Shown piece after piece: positions 32,320-45,180 of a DNA stretch of 64,000 nucleotides (position 1 is the stretch's first letter; each line of letters opens with the position of its first letter). The stretch is from Melieria omissa (lineage: Eukaryota; Arthropoda; Insecta; Diptera; Ulidiidae). Location of the stretch: the NCBI GenBank assembly GCA_963971225.1, contig OZ020268.1:39935348-39999347 (forward strand). Direction: 5' to 3'. Under the pieces are notes generated by a model. The model was not told the DNA's origin, did not search any database, and worked only from the letters and a program-made list of their open reading frames with translations. A program made the position numbers and the translations under genes.

Positions 32320-33930
32320 GCGTTGATGCTCCGATTAATTTCCTTACAAATCTGGATTTAGCCATTCAAAACTGGTTCTCATGTAGACAAAGTATTTTAC
32401 TGGTAAAAACCGACATAACAGATATTTCTTAAGCTTCTTAAGTTGCTTAACGAAAGCAACGCTACGACTAACCGAAATCCAGGCCTATGGGAACCTTTGT
32501 AAAGCAGCTGCAAACCTAACAGCAAGAAATCACTATAAACTGATTTTGTCTTGGGTTATTCAAGCTATAAGAGCGCAGTGGATGCTTCATAACAATGGTT
32601 CAAGTATGGCAATGATAGTCGCTACCGGAAGTGGGCCTCGTTACTTGCAATGCAAGGAAGGAAAGGACAAAGTAACCACGTTTCTGAACGTTCCCTATAT
32701 AAAAAAAAATAATTTTAAATTACTTATTCATTATTATTTGCGACCTCATTCACTAACATGCGAACTTCTTTGAGAACCTTTGTTCCAACACATTTACGCA
32801 GTCGCATCGCTATGTGAATTCTGTGGTCTCCGAGTACACACTTGGCAATTAAATTTGTATTTATGCGAAAACTTTTCCTCACTGGGAATATTTAAAAATT
32901 ATTTATTTATATCTAAACAAAGCATTGCGCGCTACCAGGAATTGTGGTGACATTTTGGCCTTTACTGCGCCTTCAAAAAAAGCTGCAGCTACATACATTT
33001 CCTGCGCAGCAAATAATATAGAATTATGGCAACAATAACAACACAGTTGGGCACAAAATTCAAAAATTTCAAAACACGCGAAAAATTACAACTGTGGGCT
33101 ACTGAGCGCAGCTGACGCATTTGGAACGTGAGACACGCAGCATTAATGGGTTAAAAACAAAAATGTGAATGGCTGAAGGGGCTGTGAAGAGCAGCAAAGT
33201 GTGCGGGCAGGCAAGTGTAAATGTCAGCATTTGCCACTTACGTGCAAGTGGCAACTCTAAAATTGAACTAAAACACAAAAACACACACACACGTACGTAC
33301 GTTATATTTGCGAACGTGTGCATGTGGGCGATGGAGGATGTACAACAACAACAAAATCGAGCAGCAAACAACCCTTTTTCCAACTGTCGGTGCTATCTGG
33401 GCGCTGTCTATCCGGCAGCCAGGCAGGCAGGCACATACCCGAAATAAATCACTCGCTCATCTTACGATGACAAACTGCAAGCGACTGTCTGTTCGTCGGT
33501 GTGGTTGTGGTGTTATGTGGTGTGGGCGTTCGGGTGTTCACATGACAAGCCGGAATTGTTTGCCACACGCGCACAGATTTGAATTATGGCAATGCGAACA
33601 GTCGCCGAATGAAGGCGTTTTGTCTATTTTTATCAATTTTCCACAACATTGAACACTTGGCAAAGGGTGTTTGCGTGTGCGTGTTAAAAATTACAACAAC
33701 AACCGCAACAACAACGGCCACAATAACCACAAACAAATCACACCGTTGCACAGTGGTCGGACTTATATGGGCACAGCGGTCAAAAATACTTCTAGCAGAA
33801 ATATCAGCCTGAAACTTTGGTAACTTGTTTCTAAAAATGTGGCAATTATTTCATGTGAAAATGGGCGTGGTCGGACATCTATACGCCTGCCCCCATGTAA
33901 GGAAATGATAAAAAATTTGTTTCTTTTTTG
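32320..33930. other. Non-coding DNA with an unidentified open stretch
   Basis: The 32,560-32,710 plus strand reads FKYGNDSRYRKWASLLAMQG in one frame after a stop. This protein-like string may be a transposon relic, but I cannot place it. 32,950-33,820 is CAA/CA-rich (CA run at 33,281-33,292). No gene supported. Confidence 0.35.
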
Positions 33931-34004
33931 TTTTTAATGAGAAACAAATTGTTTCCAAGATTTTGCTCGACAAAATTCATATATAGGCAGGGTCAGAGGG
34001 GCAA

Positions 34005-34140
34005 CCGGAGGGGGTTGCGGGGTTCAAACCCCCAAATCAAAAAATTGCTTGTGAAAATTATGATCTCAAACAGTATTAGGCCCAAAGTGGTATGCAAAAC
34101 CTCCCAAAATGAAATCCTGTGTGCGTCACTGTACAGGTAA
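34005..34140 (+). repeat. Dispersed repeat, copy related to 28,625-28,690
   Basis: GGGGTTGCGGGGTTCAAACC, CCCAAAGTGGTATGCAAAAC, then AATGAAATCCTGTGTGCGTC. The last part matches the complement of 28,631-28,675. GTTCAAACCC is B-box-like, but the surroundings do not form a tRNA. Confidence 0.55.
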
Positions 34141-34144
34141 TTAA

Positions 34145-36470
34145 CTCAAAACGGAGCGTCAATTAAAATTTTATGAACAGAAGGTGGAAGCCAGTACCAT
34201 TGATACATCTCTATCTCTTAGCAGTGTCGAGCGCATATTTCCTTAATTTTTCAAAATTTATTTTTTAATCTGAAAACATAGCTTTAGCTTTAACATAAAA
34301 TTTAGCACTTGTATAAATCATATTTTATCTTGATATATCTCAAAATTTTATTAGAAAAAGTTTTCCATACGACACATTTTTAACTGATCGTTCCTGTGGC
34401 AGCTATATGTTACAGTTGGGCGATCTTGTTCAAGTTTAGTTATGCGATTCAGTATTACATAGAAATGTCAAATACGACATTTTGTGAGAATGTCTTTAAA
34501 AATGCATATCTTGTTATGTCATTTCTTCTGCCAGATTTACTAATTTTCCCACATTGTGTGGTCTGAAACCGCTTTGCTCCATTTTCTCCTTCCACATTTG
34601 GACTGGAAACCTCTTTAACATTACCAAAAAAAACCAAAACTGTCCCCACAGAACCTATGATAACAAAAATATTTACATATGTAAATAGTGTCAGTCACCG
34701 TATATAAAAATTGGTTTAAAAGTGAAATTAAAATAGAAAAGTAAAAAAATTGCAATACGCATTATATTAACATCACCTTACTTAAAAACAACAGCACAAA
34801 CAAACAACAATACCACCGCACAAAATGCCAAGCTTCTTTTGCACTTCTGGGTTTGCGCCCCATTTTTAATACAGGCACTCAGTCTATGAAAGATTGCACG
34901 AAGCCTGGCAAATTCTGGCAGCTGAAACTAACACATTATAATCTTAAAACGTGACTTAGTATTAGGAAAAAAAGATCAATGGGGGCAACGAGGGGGAACA
35001 CAACTAAAACTTTAAGTGAAATTCTGGGAGTCAGACGAAAAACACAGAATATAGTAGTAGTAAATTTTGATTTTTGTTTTTAAGTAGACTTCAATTCAAA
35101 TATATCTCATTAACTAAAATTAAGTTAAATACTTGTATGTTCAATACCCTTTTTATTAATTTTAAATTTGGTGATTTTTTAATAAAGTTTTAACACTTCA
35201 AAATTGATTATTGTAAAACGCTGCTCACATTGCACTAATCAAGTGAACAAATGTTCTCACTTCTGATGCTATTTTCAGAAAGTACCGCAAGAATCAAACC
35301 AAAAAAAATTTACCGTTAGAAAGCTTGATTATATAGGACACTATGTAGTTACTTTTAATTTTAAAATTTGGACTTTGAATTTTTTATTTTTGGCCTATGG
35401 GAGCGACCACAGTGCGTTGCCGCTCACTAACCGAAACATTTATTATTTAGTCCCGTTGAACTTTTTATCGACTGTGCGGCGGTTTTGCATATTTTTCGGC
35501 GCTTTAGATTACTTACGTGAAAAACTGTTTAAGCGATTTTGTGGCATTTAAAATTGCAGTTTCATTGTATTGTTTAAATGTTTGATATTTAAAATGTTTA
35601 ATTCGTTAGCTGCTGGATTATTTTACGCATTTATTTACTAAACTAAATGCTAAACGAATTTTATTTACCATTTATGTGCATAATTTATGTGGATTTGTGC
35701 GCGAATAATTTGTTGACTTTGCCGTGTACTCGTTTTAATTAAATCAAATCAGCCACAGCAACGGCACAACCACAAAACTTGCGCCTAATGCCGCTTAATT
35801 GATTTGTTGTTGGTGCTGTCGCTGAGGTGGCAACTGGATGATTCAATTAGAATTGAGCGGCGTCCCAGTCCACCCCGCTGCGCCTCAAGGACCGTAACAA
35901 GCAACAAGCCAAAGTCTATTGATGAGAGCTCGGAAAATTACTTGACAATTTATGTTGTCTACTTTTAGGCGGCTGCCGCATTCCGAACGCTTTTGCAGTC
36001 GATCGCAACGGCGAAAATCGCACCGCTCTGTGCTTTTGTGCTCCCCTGAACTCGCAATGAAATGCGAAAAAGTTTCGCAATCGACAGCGATAAAAGCGGA
36101 TATTTTATTGTCATTGTTACGGTAAATGTGGCCCGTGAACAGTGCACAAAGTATAGCGGGGCGCCAGGGATGTTAACAGTTTGCCGACGCATGTGTAAGA
36201 ATTTCAAATTCAACTGCGCAGTGAAAGCGAGGCGGAAGCAAAATTAATTTGTATTGTTGCTGGAATTAAGCGTAAAAAACAACAACAACATCCAGGTACC
36301 AGAGTTTGGTTGCCAACACCAGAAGGATGAAAGTGGAATGTGGTTGTTGGTGTTGTTGTTGTTGATGTTGCAGCAAGTGCGCTACGAGTAATGAATGCAA
36401 TAAACTAGAAAGCGAAAGCAAAAGTGTCATAAGACTGAAGAAAACGAGGTTGCCACCTGAGAAGTGAAAT
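34145..36470. other. Non-coding DNA
   Basis: AT-rich to ~35,740, then a more GC-balanced patch (35,750-36,300) with small open frames on both strands and (CAA)n/(GTT)n runs at 36,280-36,365. No domain recognised. Confidence 0.4.
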
Positions 36471-36472
36471 TA

Positions 36473-37345
36473 CTGTTATGTAATGCAATGTATTGTAATG
36501 TAAGGTAATGAAATGTAATGTAAGGTATTGTAATGTTATAATGTTATGTAATGTAATAAGATGTAATGTAACGTGATGTAATGTAATGTAATGCAATGTA
36601 ATGTAATGTAATGTAATGTAATGCAATGTAATGTAATGTAATGTGATGTAATGTAATGTAATGTAATGTAATGTAATGTAATGTAATGTAATGCAATGTA
36701 ATGCAATGTAATGCAAGGTGTTGTAATGTTGTAGTGTAATGTAATGTAATGTAATGTAATGTAATGTAAGGTAATGTGATGTAATGTATTGTAATGTAAT
36801 GTAAGGTAATGTGATGTAATGCAATGTAATGTAATGTAAGGTATTGTACTGTAATGTATTATAATGTAATGTAATGTAAGGTAATCTGAGTAAAGTAATG
36901 TTATGCGTATAAATTGTAATATAATACTTTTTAATGCAATGAAATGTTATGCAATGTAATGTAATGCAATGTAGTAATGAATGCAGTGTTATATAACACA
37001 GTTGCGATGTAATGTAATGGTAAGTTATGTCATGTAATGCAAAAAATGCAAACCAGTATATTGTACTGTAATGTAATGCAATGCAATGTAATACTGTGTT
37101 ATGTTATACAATTTAAGATAATATAATGTAATGCATTGCAATGTAATGCAGTGTAATGTAATGTAAGTCATTGTAATATAAAGTAATGAAATGTAAGGTA
37201 ATGCAATATGCTGTAATGTAATGCAATGTAATGTGTAACGTATTTTGAAGTAATGTAATGTACGTAATGCAGTGTAATTGAACGTATTGTAAAGTAATTG
37301 TATGATATATTATGTAATGAAACGTATTTTGAAGTAACGTAATGT
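36473..37345. repeat. ATGTA pentanucleotide array, ~870 bp
   Basis: Units of TAATG/ATGTA in near-perfect runs (36,570-36,820), with variants TGCAA, TGTGA and AGGTA, and more decayed toward 37,345. The 139-codon His-Tyr-Ile-Thr open frame on the minus strand is produced by the pentamer and is not a gene. Confidence 0.97.
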
Positions 37346-37349
37346 AATT

Positions 37350-39428
37350 ATTTTTATTTCTGTCAACGCACTTTCAACGGACAAACATTTTTTTCGACAT
37401 TGCTTTTTTACAAATCTCAGGAATCAGGCAATCAGGAAAAAAAATTTTGACTACTCTATCGAATTTATTTGTTAACATATTTTGAAATCTGTGATCTGTG
37501 TATTGAATCAGCACATTTTGCATTAAACGAAAATCTTGTTGCTACTGTTTAGTTTGTAGAATGCGCACTTGAGCTGCAACGAACTGATCTATGATCGCAT
37601 TTTGCCCCACAGTTCAATGTTTTTATTGCTGTGGCTTTTTAACGTAAAATTACTAAATCGTATTTGTGATCCGATGCTGCACACATGTAACCACAGTTGA
37701 CTGCATGTTTCTACATAAATAGATATGTAGCAATGTGTGTGTTTGTTGTTGCATGGCACAATCAATTCAAATTAGTAAGCATGCAGCAGCATACTGCAAT
37801 AGCAACAACAACTACAACAATAACAACAAGAGCAGCCATAACTAACGTTGAGATGTGGTCCTACTTACGTGCATCCGGTCCGAACGGCCGCACACACACA
37901 CACACTGTCGACAAATCGACAAAGCGGAAGGAACTGGCACTAAGTTTTGCAGCTGCCGTAGTGGCAACACCAGCAACAACAATACATAATAACAGCAACG
38001 CGCAACATCGTGTGGTATTTGGCGAAAGTTTCCGCACAGCGAGCATGTTTAGAATTTTCGCCTGGGAATTGTTGTCACTGTTGGGCAATGAAACCAACAA
38101 CAACAACAACAAGACGCGGCAACTGCAGCACTGGCACTGGCACAGTGTGACCGCGTGAGACAGCAGAAAAGTTGCCAAAAAGCTAGCGAAAAAATTTTCA
38201 CAGTTAGGACGAAAAACCAAACGAAAAGGAGCCGAACAGAAGGAAGAAGTGGAAGGAAACTTTGCAAGCGCGAAGAGCGAAGAGCGGCGCAAATATAAAT
38301 TTGCCAAGACATTAAGCAGTTGTCTGCAAAATATTACACACACACAGACACGCGCGCACACACACAGACAGACAGACAGGAACATAAGAAACAGTAGTTG
38401 GGTTTTATTGCAGCAGCAGCAACACCAAAATGCTGACGATAACGCCGATAAAGATGATGATGATTATGATGATGATGATTATGATGATGATGATAATGAT
38501 GATGAAGATTTTGATGATAATGACGTTCTTGACCAATCATAATGACGCCGATGCTGTTTTCTGTGCCGTTCAGCGGTCGAGTCAACTTAAAAGTCGTTGC
38601 TGTAGGCATTTAAGTGATAGAGCGCCGATTGGATGCGGTGAAACGGGACGAGACGAGACACAACGACATTGCTTCACACACACATAATCACCATGAGAAT
38701 GTCTTCATAAATATGTGATGAGATTTTTGGCCGCACGCTGCTAGACGAAGCGAAGCGAGCTGAGGCAAGTAAAGCGACTGAACCAATGTTTTTGCAATGG
38801 TTGTTGTTGTTGTGCTTATGGTTTGCCAAGCATTTGGTAGTTAACTGCGCGTCGCCAGAGGGTCAGTGTTGAGTGAAACGACGCAGCTCATACTGCTGCA
38901 AAAGTTAAGAGGCATTGATTTTGCTTTTTTTTCACACACACACACACACACACATACGTAATTCTTTATTGGATTGCATGTGTGTGTGTGTGTGTTTCGG
39001 TGTTAAGTAGAATTTCGGCCAGCAACATTGATGAGTTGATGACAAAATGGTCATGTTGAATGATGGTCGAGCAATCACCCCACGCCATTACTCACCCACA
39101 CACCCACGCACACACACATACACACGCGCTCTTCGCTCTCTCTCTATGCAACCAAATATTTGGCGTGAACTTGACATTAAAGTTTCTGTACTTAATTCAT
39201 TTTTGCGCTAATAAAATGAACGCTGCTGCTGAACAGCTGAGTGCGTTCGTGTGTGATGGGAAAATATTTACTTAATATTATGTGTGGCATAGCTTGCGGC
39301 GCTCATAAACAGACACACACACACAGACAGACACGTACAAACCCAAACGGCATTGAACGTCAAGGAATTAGAACCAAAGGACACTAGTGCGAGGTTGCCT
39401 TTTTGCGACAGACACACACATACACACA
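37350..39428. other. CA- and CAA-rich non-coding block
   Basis: Contains CA runs at 37,892-37,904, 38,337-38,346, 38,935-38,953 and 39,100-39,125, and overlapping open frames up to 174 codons on both strands (37,697-38,385) with low-complexity products. No domain. Like other such blocks it could be leader or regulatory DNA. Confidence 0.4.
38443..38526. repeat. GAT trinucleotide repeat
   Basis: GATGATGATTATGATGATG-type run about 80 bp long. It creates Asp-, Met- or His-rich open frames in each phase. Confidence 0.95.
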
Positions 39429-39429
39429 T

Positions 39430-39600
39430 GACGGTGAACGGACCACCACACGAACGATTGAGCAGGACTGCTCCTGACGGCCTCCTGACGCAATACCTAT
39501 CGGTGACCCAGGGGGGTTAACCGTTTAAACGAGAGGAGGGTTTAGCGGTTTAAAGTCCCGCACTCCCCTAGGCTTGGGATGCTTACCTCCTCGTTAAAAA
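39430..39600 (+). mobile_element. 5'-truncated R1-type element (3' UTR only)
   Basis: CTCCTGACGGCCTCCTGACG, GAGAGGAGGGTTTAGCGGTT and TTAAAGTCCCGCAC parallel the complement of 13,610-13,760, ending CCTCCTCGTTAAAAAA. The left flank is ACACACACATACACACATG (39,413-39,430) and the right flank CAACAACAACACACGCATAC, so it too lies in an ACAY-type microsatellite. About 170 bp long. Confidence 0.9.
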
Positions 39601-39609
39601 ACAACAACA

Positions 39610-41220
39610 ACACACGCATACAAACATTTAATCAATGCCTTGTCATACTACACAGCTTTGACCAAAGAAAACCATAAAAAATAAATTTTAAATGGCACAA
39701 AATATTTGTAGTAAGTATATAAAATTGCCGTTAGATTTTTGATAGCAACACACATAAGTCTGAGCACTCTGTGTGTCTGAGCCCAAAAGTATGCCACTTT
39801 TTTGGTTGAATGAAAATATATTTTCATTATATTTTGCACACTTTAAGGCTTCAATGATAATTGGAATGCTGTGTTTGTGGTAATCTTTTAGGCGCATTTA
39901 GAAAGGTAACTACATATATTGTTGCATATTTTCAGGTCGCTAGAAAATATTTAGTGCAAATAAGATTTGAGGAATTTTATAGCTTTGAAGTTTAGTTTAA
40001 AGAAATAGGTTCAATGTAGTTTATTCCAAGAATTGCTCATTTTTCCTTATCTTTGGGGCTGCTTACGAACTCTGCGTTGAAACAAATTCCTTTCCTTTGG
40101 CGATGATCAAACAGTCGACCCAATTTTCACCCATGCCTTGAGCCATCGACCGGAATTAATAATTTCTGGAAGGATCAATGTCCAGAAAACACATTGTAGA
40201 GGGTGTAACATGCTTTTGAAGCGCTTTCAAAGTGTTTGTAATACTTTTGTAACATGTGGGCGAGCATCCGCATTTCTCATAAAATTATGTTTTGTTCTCA
40301 AAAAGGTCAAAAAGGATTGTTAAAACACAAAGGGAGTATGCTGCAGACATTGATGATTTCTCAGAGAAAGATGATTACGCTTTAACGTGACTTGTAACAG
40401 TAACAAGATGGTCCTTTGCGATTAAATGTTTGCAATGTCATCTGTTGTATGTTCCTCAAAACTTATTAATTCTTCCAATACAAATTAAACCAGAAAATGC
40501 TTTAATATTAAATTCAAATAAAATTCAATAGTAAAATGACACAAATGACTCGACAGTGAAACTGATTGAATTATTCATTTTTTAAATGGGCTGAAAAAGT
40601 TGGAAAGATATGTCAAAGATCACCGACTCGATTGTTTAGTTTCCAGGAAACCGTTTATTTCTGCGCAAAGAACAATTACAATATAAAAGGATTGATTGAT
40701 TTTATGCTATCGCGGCTGCGGCTCGTCCGCTCGCCTCAATATCCACGTCACCACTGCCCCTTCTTTGACAGATATTAGGAATGTTGGAAAGGTATTACTG
40801 CTGCCGGCAAATAGCCCCAGGTTGGGAATTTGTTAAGACAGGTCATCTAATGGGGCCGCATTTTGTTCCTCAGTTTAAAAATTATTTGTGATCCCGAGTT
40901 CTACCGTAGTTACAGGTAGATCTCCCCTCTGATGACCACAATAACCGCCAACTCGTGGGTTCTTCTTCTTAATGGTTCACAACACATTCTCTTGTATGAG
41001 TTTTACTACCAAAAGGTCCCTCACGTAAAGTATTCAAGATGTTAGAGTCAAAATGCAGACCCTTCTACTCGTCAAGACTGCATCTTTAAAACATAGTCTA
41101 CAAATTTCATCATCAACGAAAGTTAGTCATGTGAGGTGGCCCCTGAAGTTCCCTTGACCCATCTTAGACTTGGCCAGTCAAAACTAAGAACCCTTCTGTC
41201 TGGTGGCTCTTTAAGATAAG
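39610..41220. other. Non-coding DNA around a mariner relic
   Basis: AT-rich, no gene. Apart from the relic at 40,050-40,300 nothing is recognised. Confidence 0.45.
40050..40300 (-). pseudogene. Highly decayed mariner transposase C-terminus
   Basis: On the minus strand: NADARPHVTKVLQTL (for the HDNARPH motif), then in another frame VTPSTMCFLDIDPSRNY and FRSMAQGMGENWVDC (for the xDxAPSDYxLFRSM region), and in the first frame SSPKERNLFQRRVRKQPQR (for the SKDxxFFxRGIxxLPERW tail). Several frameshifts and stops. It is a different, much older family than the element at 1,732. Ends not found. Confidence 0.65.
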
Positions 41221-41224
41221 TAAA

Positions 41225-41578
41225 AGTAAATCGTAGAAAACCCTTAGTTGACTCTAACCAGTTCCTGACTATTTTTTCCATAAGTCTTAGAAAAAAACCC
41301 TTAGTTGACTTTAACCAATGCCTGACTATTTTTTCTATAAATCTTAGAAAATAAGCTTTGGTTGACTCTAACTATTTCATGACCATTTTTTCCATAAATC
41401 TTTGAAAAAAAAAACATTGGTTGACTCTAACCAATTCCTGACCATTTTTTCTATAAACCTTAGGAAAAAACCTTTGGTTGACTCTAATCAATTCCTGACT
41501 ATTTTTCATATAAATCTTAGGAAACAAACCTTGGTTGACTCTAACCAATTCCTGACTCTTTTTTCTATAGTGCAACTA
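41225..41578. repeat. 57-bp minisatellite, six copies
   Basis: Unit words: TTGGTTGACTCTAACCAATT, CCTGACTATTTTTTCTATAA, ATCTTAGGAAA. GTTGACT anchors at about 41,247, 41,304, 41,361, 41,420, 41,477 and 41,534 give a 57-59-bp period. As 57 is a multiple of three, both strands show repetitive open frames, probably incidental. Confidence 0.93.
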
Positions 41579-41659
41579 AGAAAAGATAAGTAAAAGTAAA
41601 TCTTAGAAAGACCTTGGCTACCTCTTTGCATCTTTTCAAGTGAAGCGAGGCTAACCAAT

Positions 41660-44600
41660 TCCTGACCATCTCTGACCGGTCATTGTCAGACCCCCTGTTC
41701 CCATGTGTCCTTGGCCCACACATTAGTGTCACCAGCACACCCACACATGAGCCAGTTTCAAGGTTATGCTATTGTTGTCTATTAAATACTCTTGTTCACA
41801 GCTTCATTGTCCAATGCTATCAAAATAATCTTTTCCTCGACTTAATCTTGCAATACAAATTGATTTTGAAACCAACGAATAGCCACTTTTCAAAATTTTG
41901 TGGCAATTATGTTATCTCCAAACACTTCTTCATACCAAAAAATATATATAAATATTAAAAATTCATCAAAAATCCTCCACAAGCGAAAGAGAAACAACAT
42001 CCACAAAGCAATGCCATCAAGCTGTGCCCAAATCTTCCATCAAATATGAAAACTAAAACCAAATACAGCTCCCAATATTTCTTGCGAAAATTCCCACATT
42101 GACCAACACCACTCGAAACAAATAAAGTATTTAACAATTACAGCAAATTGCTTTCATTTGTTTTCAATTTTCAAACACTAATATTTAATTTTGTAAAATC
42201 CAGAGTGAACTGTTCGAAGCGCGCAAGCGAGTTCGGCTTCGGGCAGCGGCGACATACGCACTGCAGTTCAGTGTAGAAGTAATGAAATTTTTCAATCCAC
42301 AGCCAACGACCGCAACACACATGCAAGCAAAAGGCGAAGGGAGAGGGAGAAAGAGGAGGAAAAGGAGGAGAGGAAAATGGAAGATATTGCAAAATGTTGG
42401 GGACGAAAAGTATCAGTGCACAGCAGAAGCAGCAGCAGAAGCAGACGCTTATCCAATTTATCAGCACATGGATGATGATTGATGGCCGAAAGCTATTGCA
42501 ACAACACGAATGGCACAAATTCCGGCACAGCAACAATAAAAACAAACACAAATAAACAAGAGTTAAAGTAAATGGCGAATGGCAGCAAACACCAACAATG
42601 GCCAACGGCTAAAGCAACAGCCTGGCTTTGGTTTTAGCCATCGTCGAGCATAAATGTGAATGAGGGAAGAATGAAGGATGTGCAAGGATATCGAATTGAA
42701 TCATGGCAATGGTGATGGGGAGGGCAGAACCTGTGCATTGAAACGGTCAGTGGAATTGCATAGGAAAATAGAAAGTAAGAATTGAAGAATACAAACAACA
42801 CTGCACACATAGATGATGAAAACGAAGAGGAAGAATAACAACAACAGCTGCATAGATAACAAACGGCAGAGACAGCAACAACATCATCATCATTGTCGTT
42901 GTTGTTGTTGTTGCTGTCATCATCATCATCGAACGAAGAAGAACAAGCACAGGAAATCAATGAGCGCCGCTGCAGCAACACAACGCAACGCAATGCCACT
43001 CAACTAAGTTCAGCTCAAAGCAGCTACCGAAACGGAAGCAGCAACAATACAAATTGACAGCGAACGGACGCGGCGCTTTAGTGCGAAACAATTTTCAAAT
43101 AGCAGCGCACAACCGACACACATACATACACGCAGACAGACAGTTGAGAAGTTGAGAAGCTGAGGCCGAAAGCTGCCGTTGCTGCCAATACACATAACAC
43201 AAAGTTGTTGGTTGTTGCTTGTTGTTGTTGTTGTGCATTATAGCACACTTGCATGCATGCCGGAAATTGAATACTTTCCGGTATCGAACATTGATTACGG
43301 TTACATAACACAACTACAACTACAACAACAACAACAATGATGACGATGACGGCAACAGCAACTTCCACTTGCACTTCAACTTGGACCTGGACTCGTCCAT
43401 GTACTTACAGCGACAATAACAAGTAGCACAACAACAACAACAACAACGATAACAACATCCAAAGCATTGAGTGTTTGCTGTCAACTGTATTTGAAACCCA
43501 GTAGTGGCAGCGGCAGTGGCAGCTGTAGTGGAAACTGTGTGGGCAGATATCAACGGCGACATTGCAAGTGAAGAAACCTTTCAGAATTTCATCCAGCCGA
43601 CAGAGATGTGCACATTGAGTGGCAAACAGCATTGAGTAGAAGTCATCAACTTTTCAACAATCACAGCACAGCACAGCACAGCAACGAGGCAGGAAGTGTT
43701 GAGGGCACGGAAGCGTGCTGTGCGTTCTCGTATAGATTTCAATGCGAGTAGCGAAACTAGCAAAGCATAGCAACAGCAACGCCTTCAAAGCAGCAGCCAA
43801 ACAATGCGAGCAGCGTAACGAGCAACAAACCAGCGAGCGGTGAGCGGGCGGACAGTTGGGTGGTGTGTCGCAGTTCGTAGGAAACTGCGATGCCGTTTCT
43901 GAGCGCTGGATTTGCCACTGAACAAAGCGCGGCATGTAAAGACGCTGGCTTGGCTGAAAATTGCGGATTACCTGCGTGTGCGACACGCAGCGATTTGGCC
44001 GCAATATGCACAAGGAAATTACATTTTTCCCTGCGGGCTGTGATAGGAAATAAATAAAGCGCGCACATCTGAAAGGGATTTGTTGACAGTGACACAGTAA
44101 ACAGAAAGAAAAAAAAAACAAATTATAAAAAACGGTTGCCACAGTTTGAGTAAACGAATTGTTGCAAAATTTTGATTTCATATTTTGACAGCAAAATAAA
44201 ACTGAAAAACCTTTGCTATTCTTCTTTCACTTTTTCTTTTATATTTCACGCTTATATGTGCTTCCACACAAAACTTATTGTCACATCACTCTTGGCAACA
44301 GTGGAAATCTCGAGCTTTAAATCAGTCTGCAGAAAATATAAAAATAAATTTGACTACTTGACTTGGCCACTTGTAGACAGTTAAAGTGTTGATTTCTTTC
44401 AATTTTGATTTTGATTAATGCTCGAAAAAACACAAAACATGCAAAAAAGTTTCTAATCAAATCACAAAAGAAACCGATTTTGCACATAAAAGCAAGCAAC
44501 ATATTATATAAAAACAACAACAACAACAAAACACACATGTTATATTCGCTCGAATATTGAATTTCAATTTGTGACATTGTCGTTGACCGCATTGCCAATG

Positions 44601-45180
44601 CAACCGAATCGAACGAGCCGAACGAGCCACCGGGTCGTATGAGTGATCGATAAATTTCAATGTCGATTTGCAACTCTCGAGCGCTTCGAGTTGTTGCTTC
44701 AAGTAAACACATGTTCCATCATATTGTGCCACCTTTGAAATGTAAATATTTTGTTAGTGTGTTATTAGCTGCCTAAGGTTTACGCAGTCAATTACGAATA
44801 ATTAAAAGTGCAAATATAAAACGCCGACCAGTTCAAGTGCGCCAGTAAGAACGCAACATGGCAAATGTGGTGAAACCATTTTATGTAAACAGCTGTGCTT
44901 TGCAATTTATATGCTTTATTTAGTAAATATTTGCGTGCATATAGCGAGTAATATAATCGTTTGAAAGTGTGCAACAAAACATCAAAGTTTTCTTGCAATC
45001 AACATTGCAGCAGTGCTGAAAAGTTTAAGAATACAAACATTAGAATGCAAATAGAAAATTGCGCTAGAAAATCAAACAAAAAATGTTTGTTGTGGTCAGT
45101 TTATATCACAAAATTTTTAATTTTTCTGTTAAATGCCAAAACTAGTTTAGTATATATAATGAAATAAAGTTACTAGGTAG
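41660..45180. other. Non-coding block, CAA/CAG-rich in the middle
   Basis: 42,200-44,100 is rich in CAA/CAG and GTT runs (42,895-42,915; 43,320-43,340; 43,425-43,455) with small open frames in both directions giving Ser/Cys/Asn-rich products. Nothing matches a known domain. Leader, enhancer or intronic DNA cannot be separated by eye. Confidence 0.4.

Noticed and set aside
34035..34060. B-box-like GGTTCAAACCC as a SINE or tRNA
   Set aside because: No A box or cloverleaf around it, and the neighbouring sequence belongs to another dispersed repeat.
36405..36824. 139-codon minus-strand frame rich in His-Tyr-Ile-Thr
   Set aside because: Generated entirely by the ATGTA pentamer array, which leaves frames open by periodicity.
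37697..38385. 153- and 174-codon frames on opposite strands
   Set aside because: Overlap in antisense and lie in CA/CAA-rich DNA; products are Thr/Asn-rich or Cys/Leu-rich without domains.
41225..41578. Possible CRISPR array
   Set aside because: Units are contiguous 57-bp repeats without unique spacers, in an animal genome.
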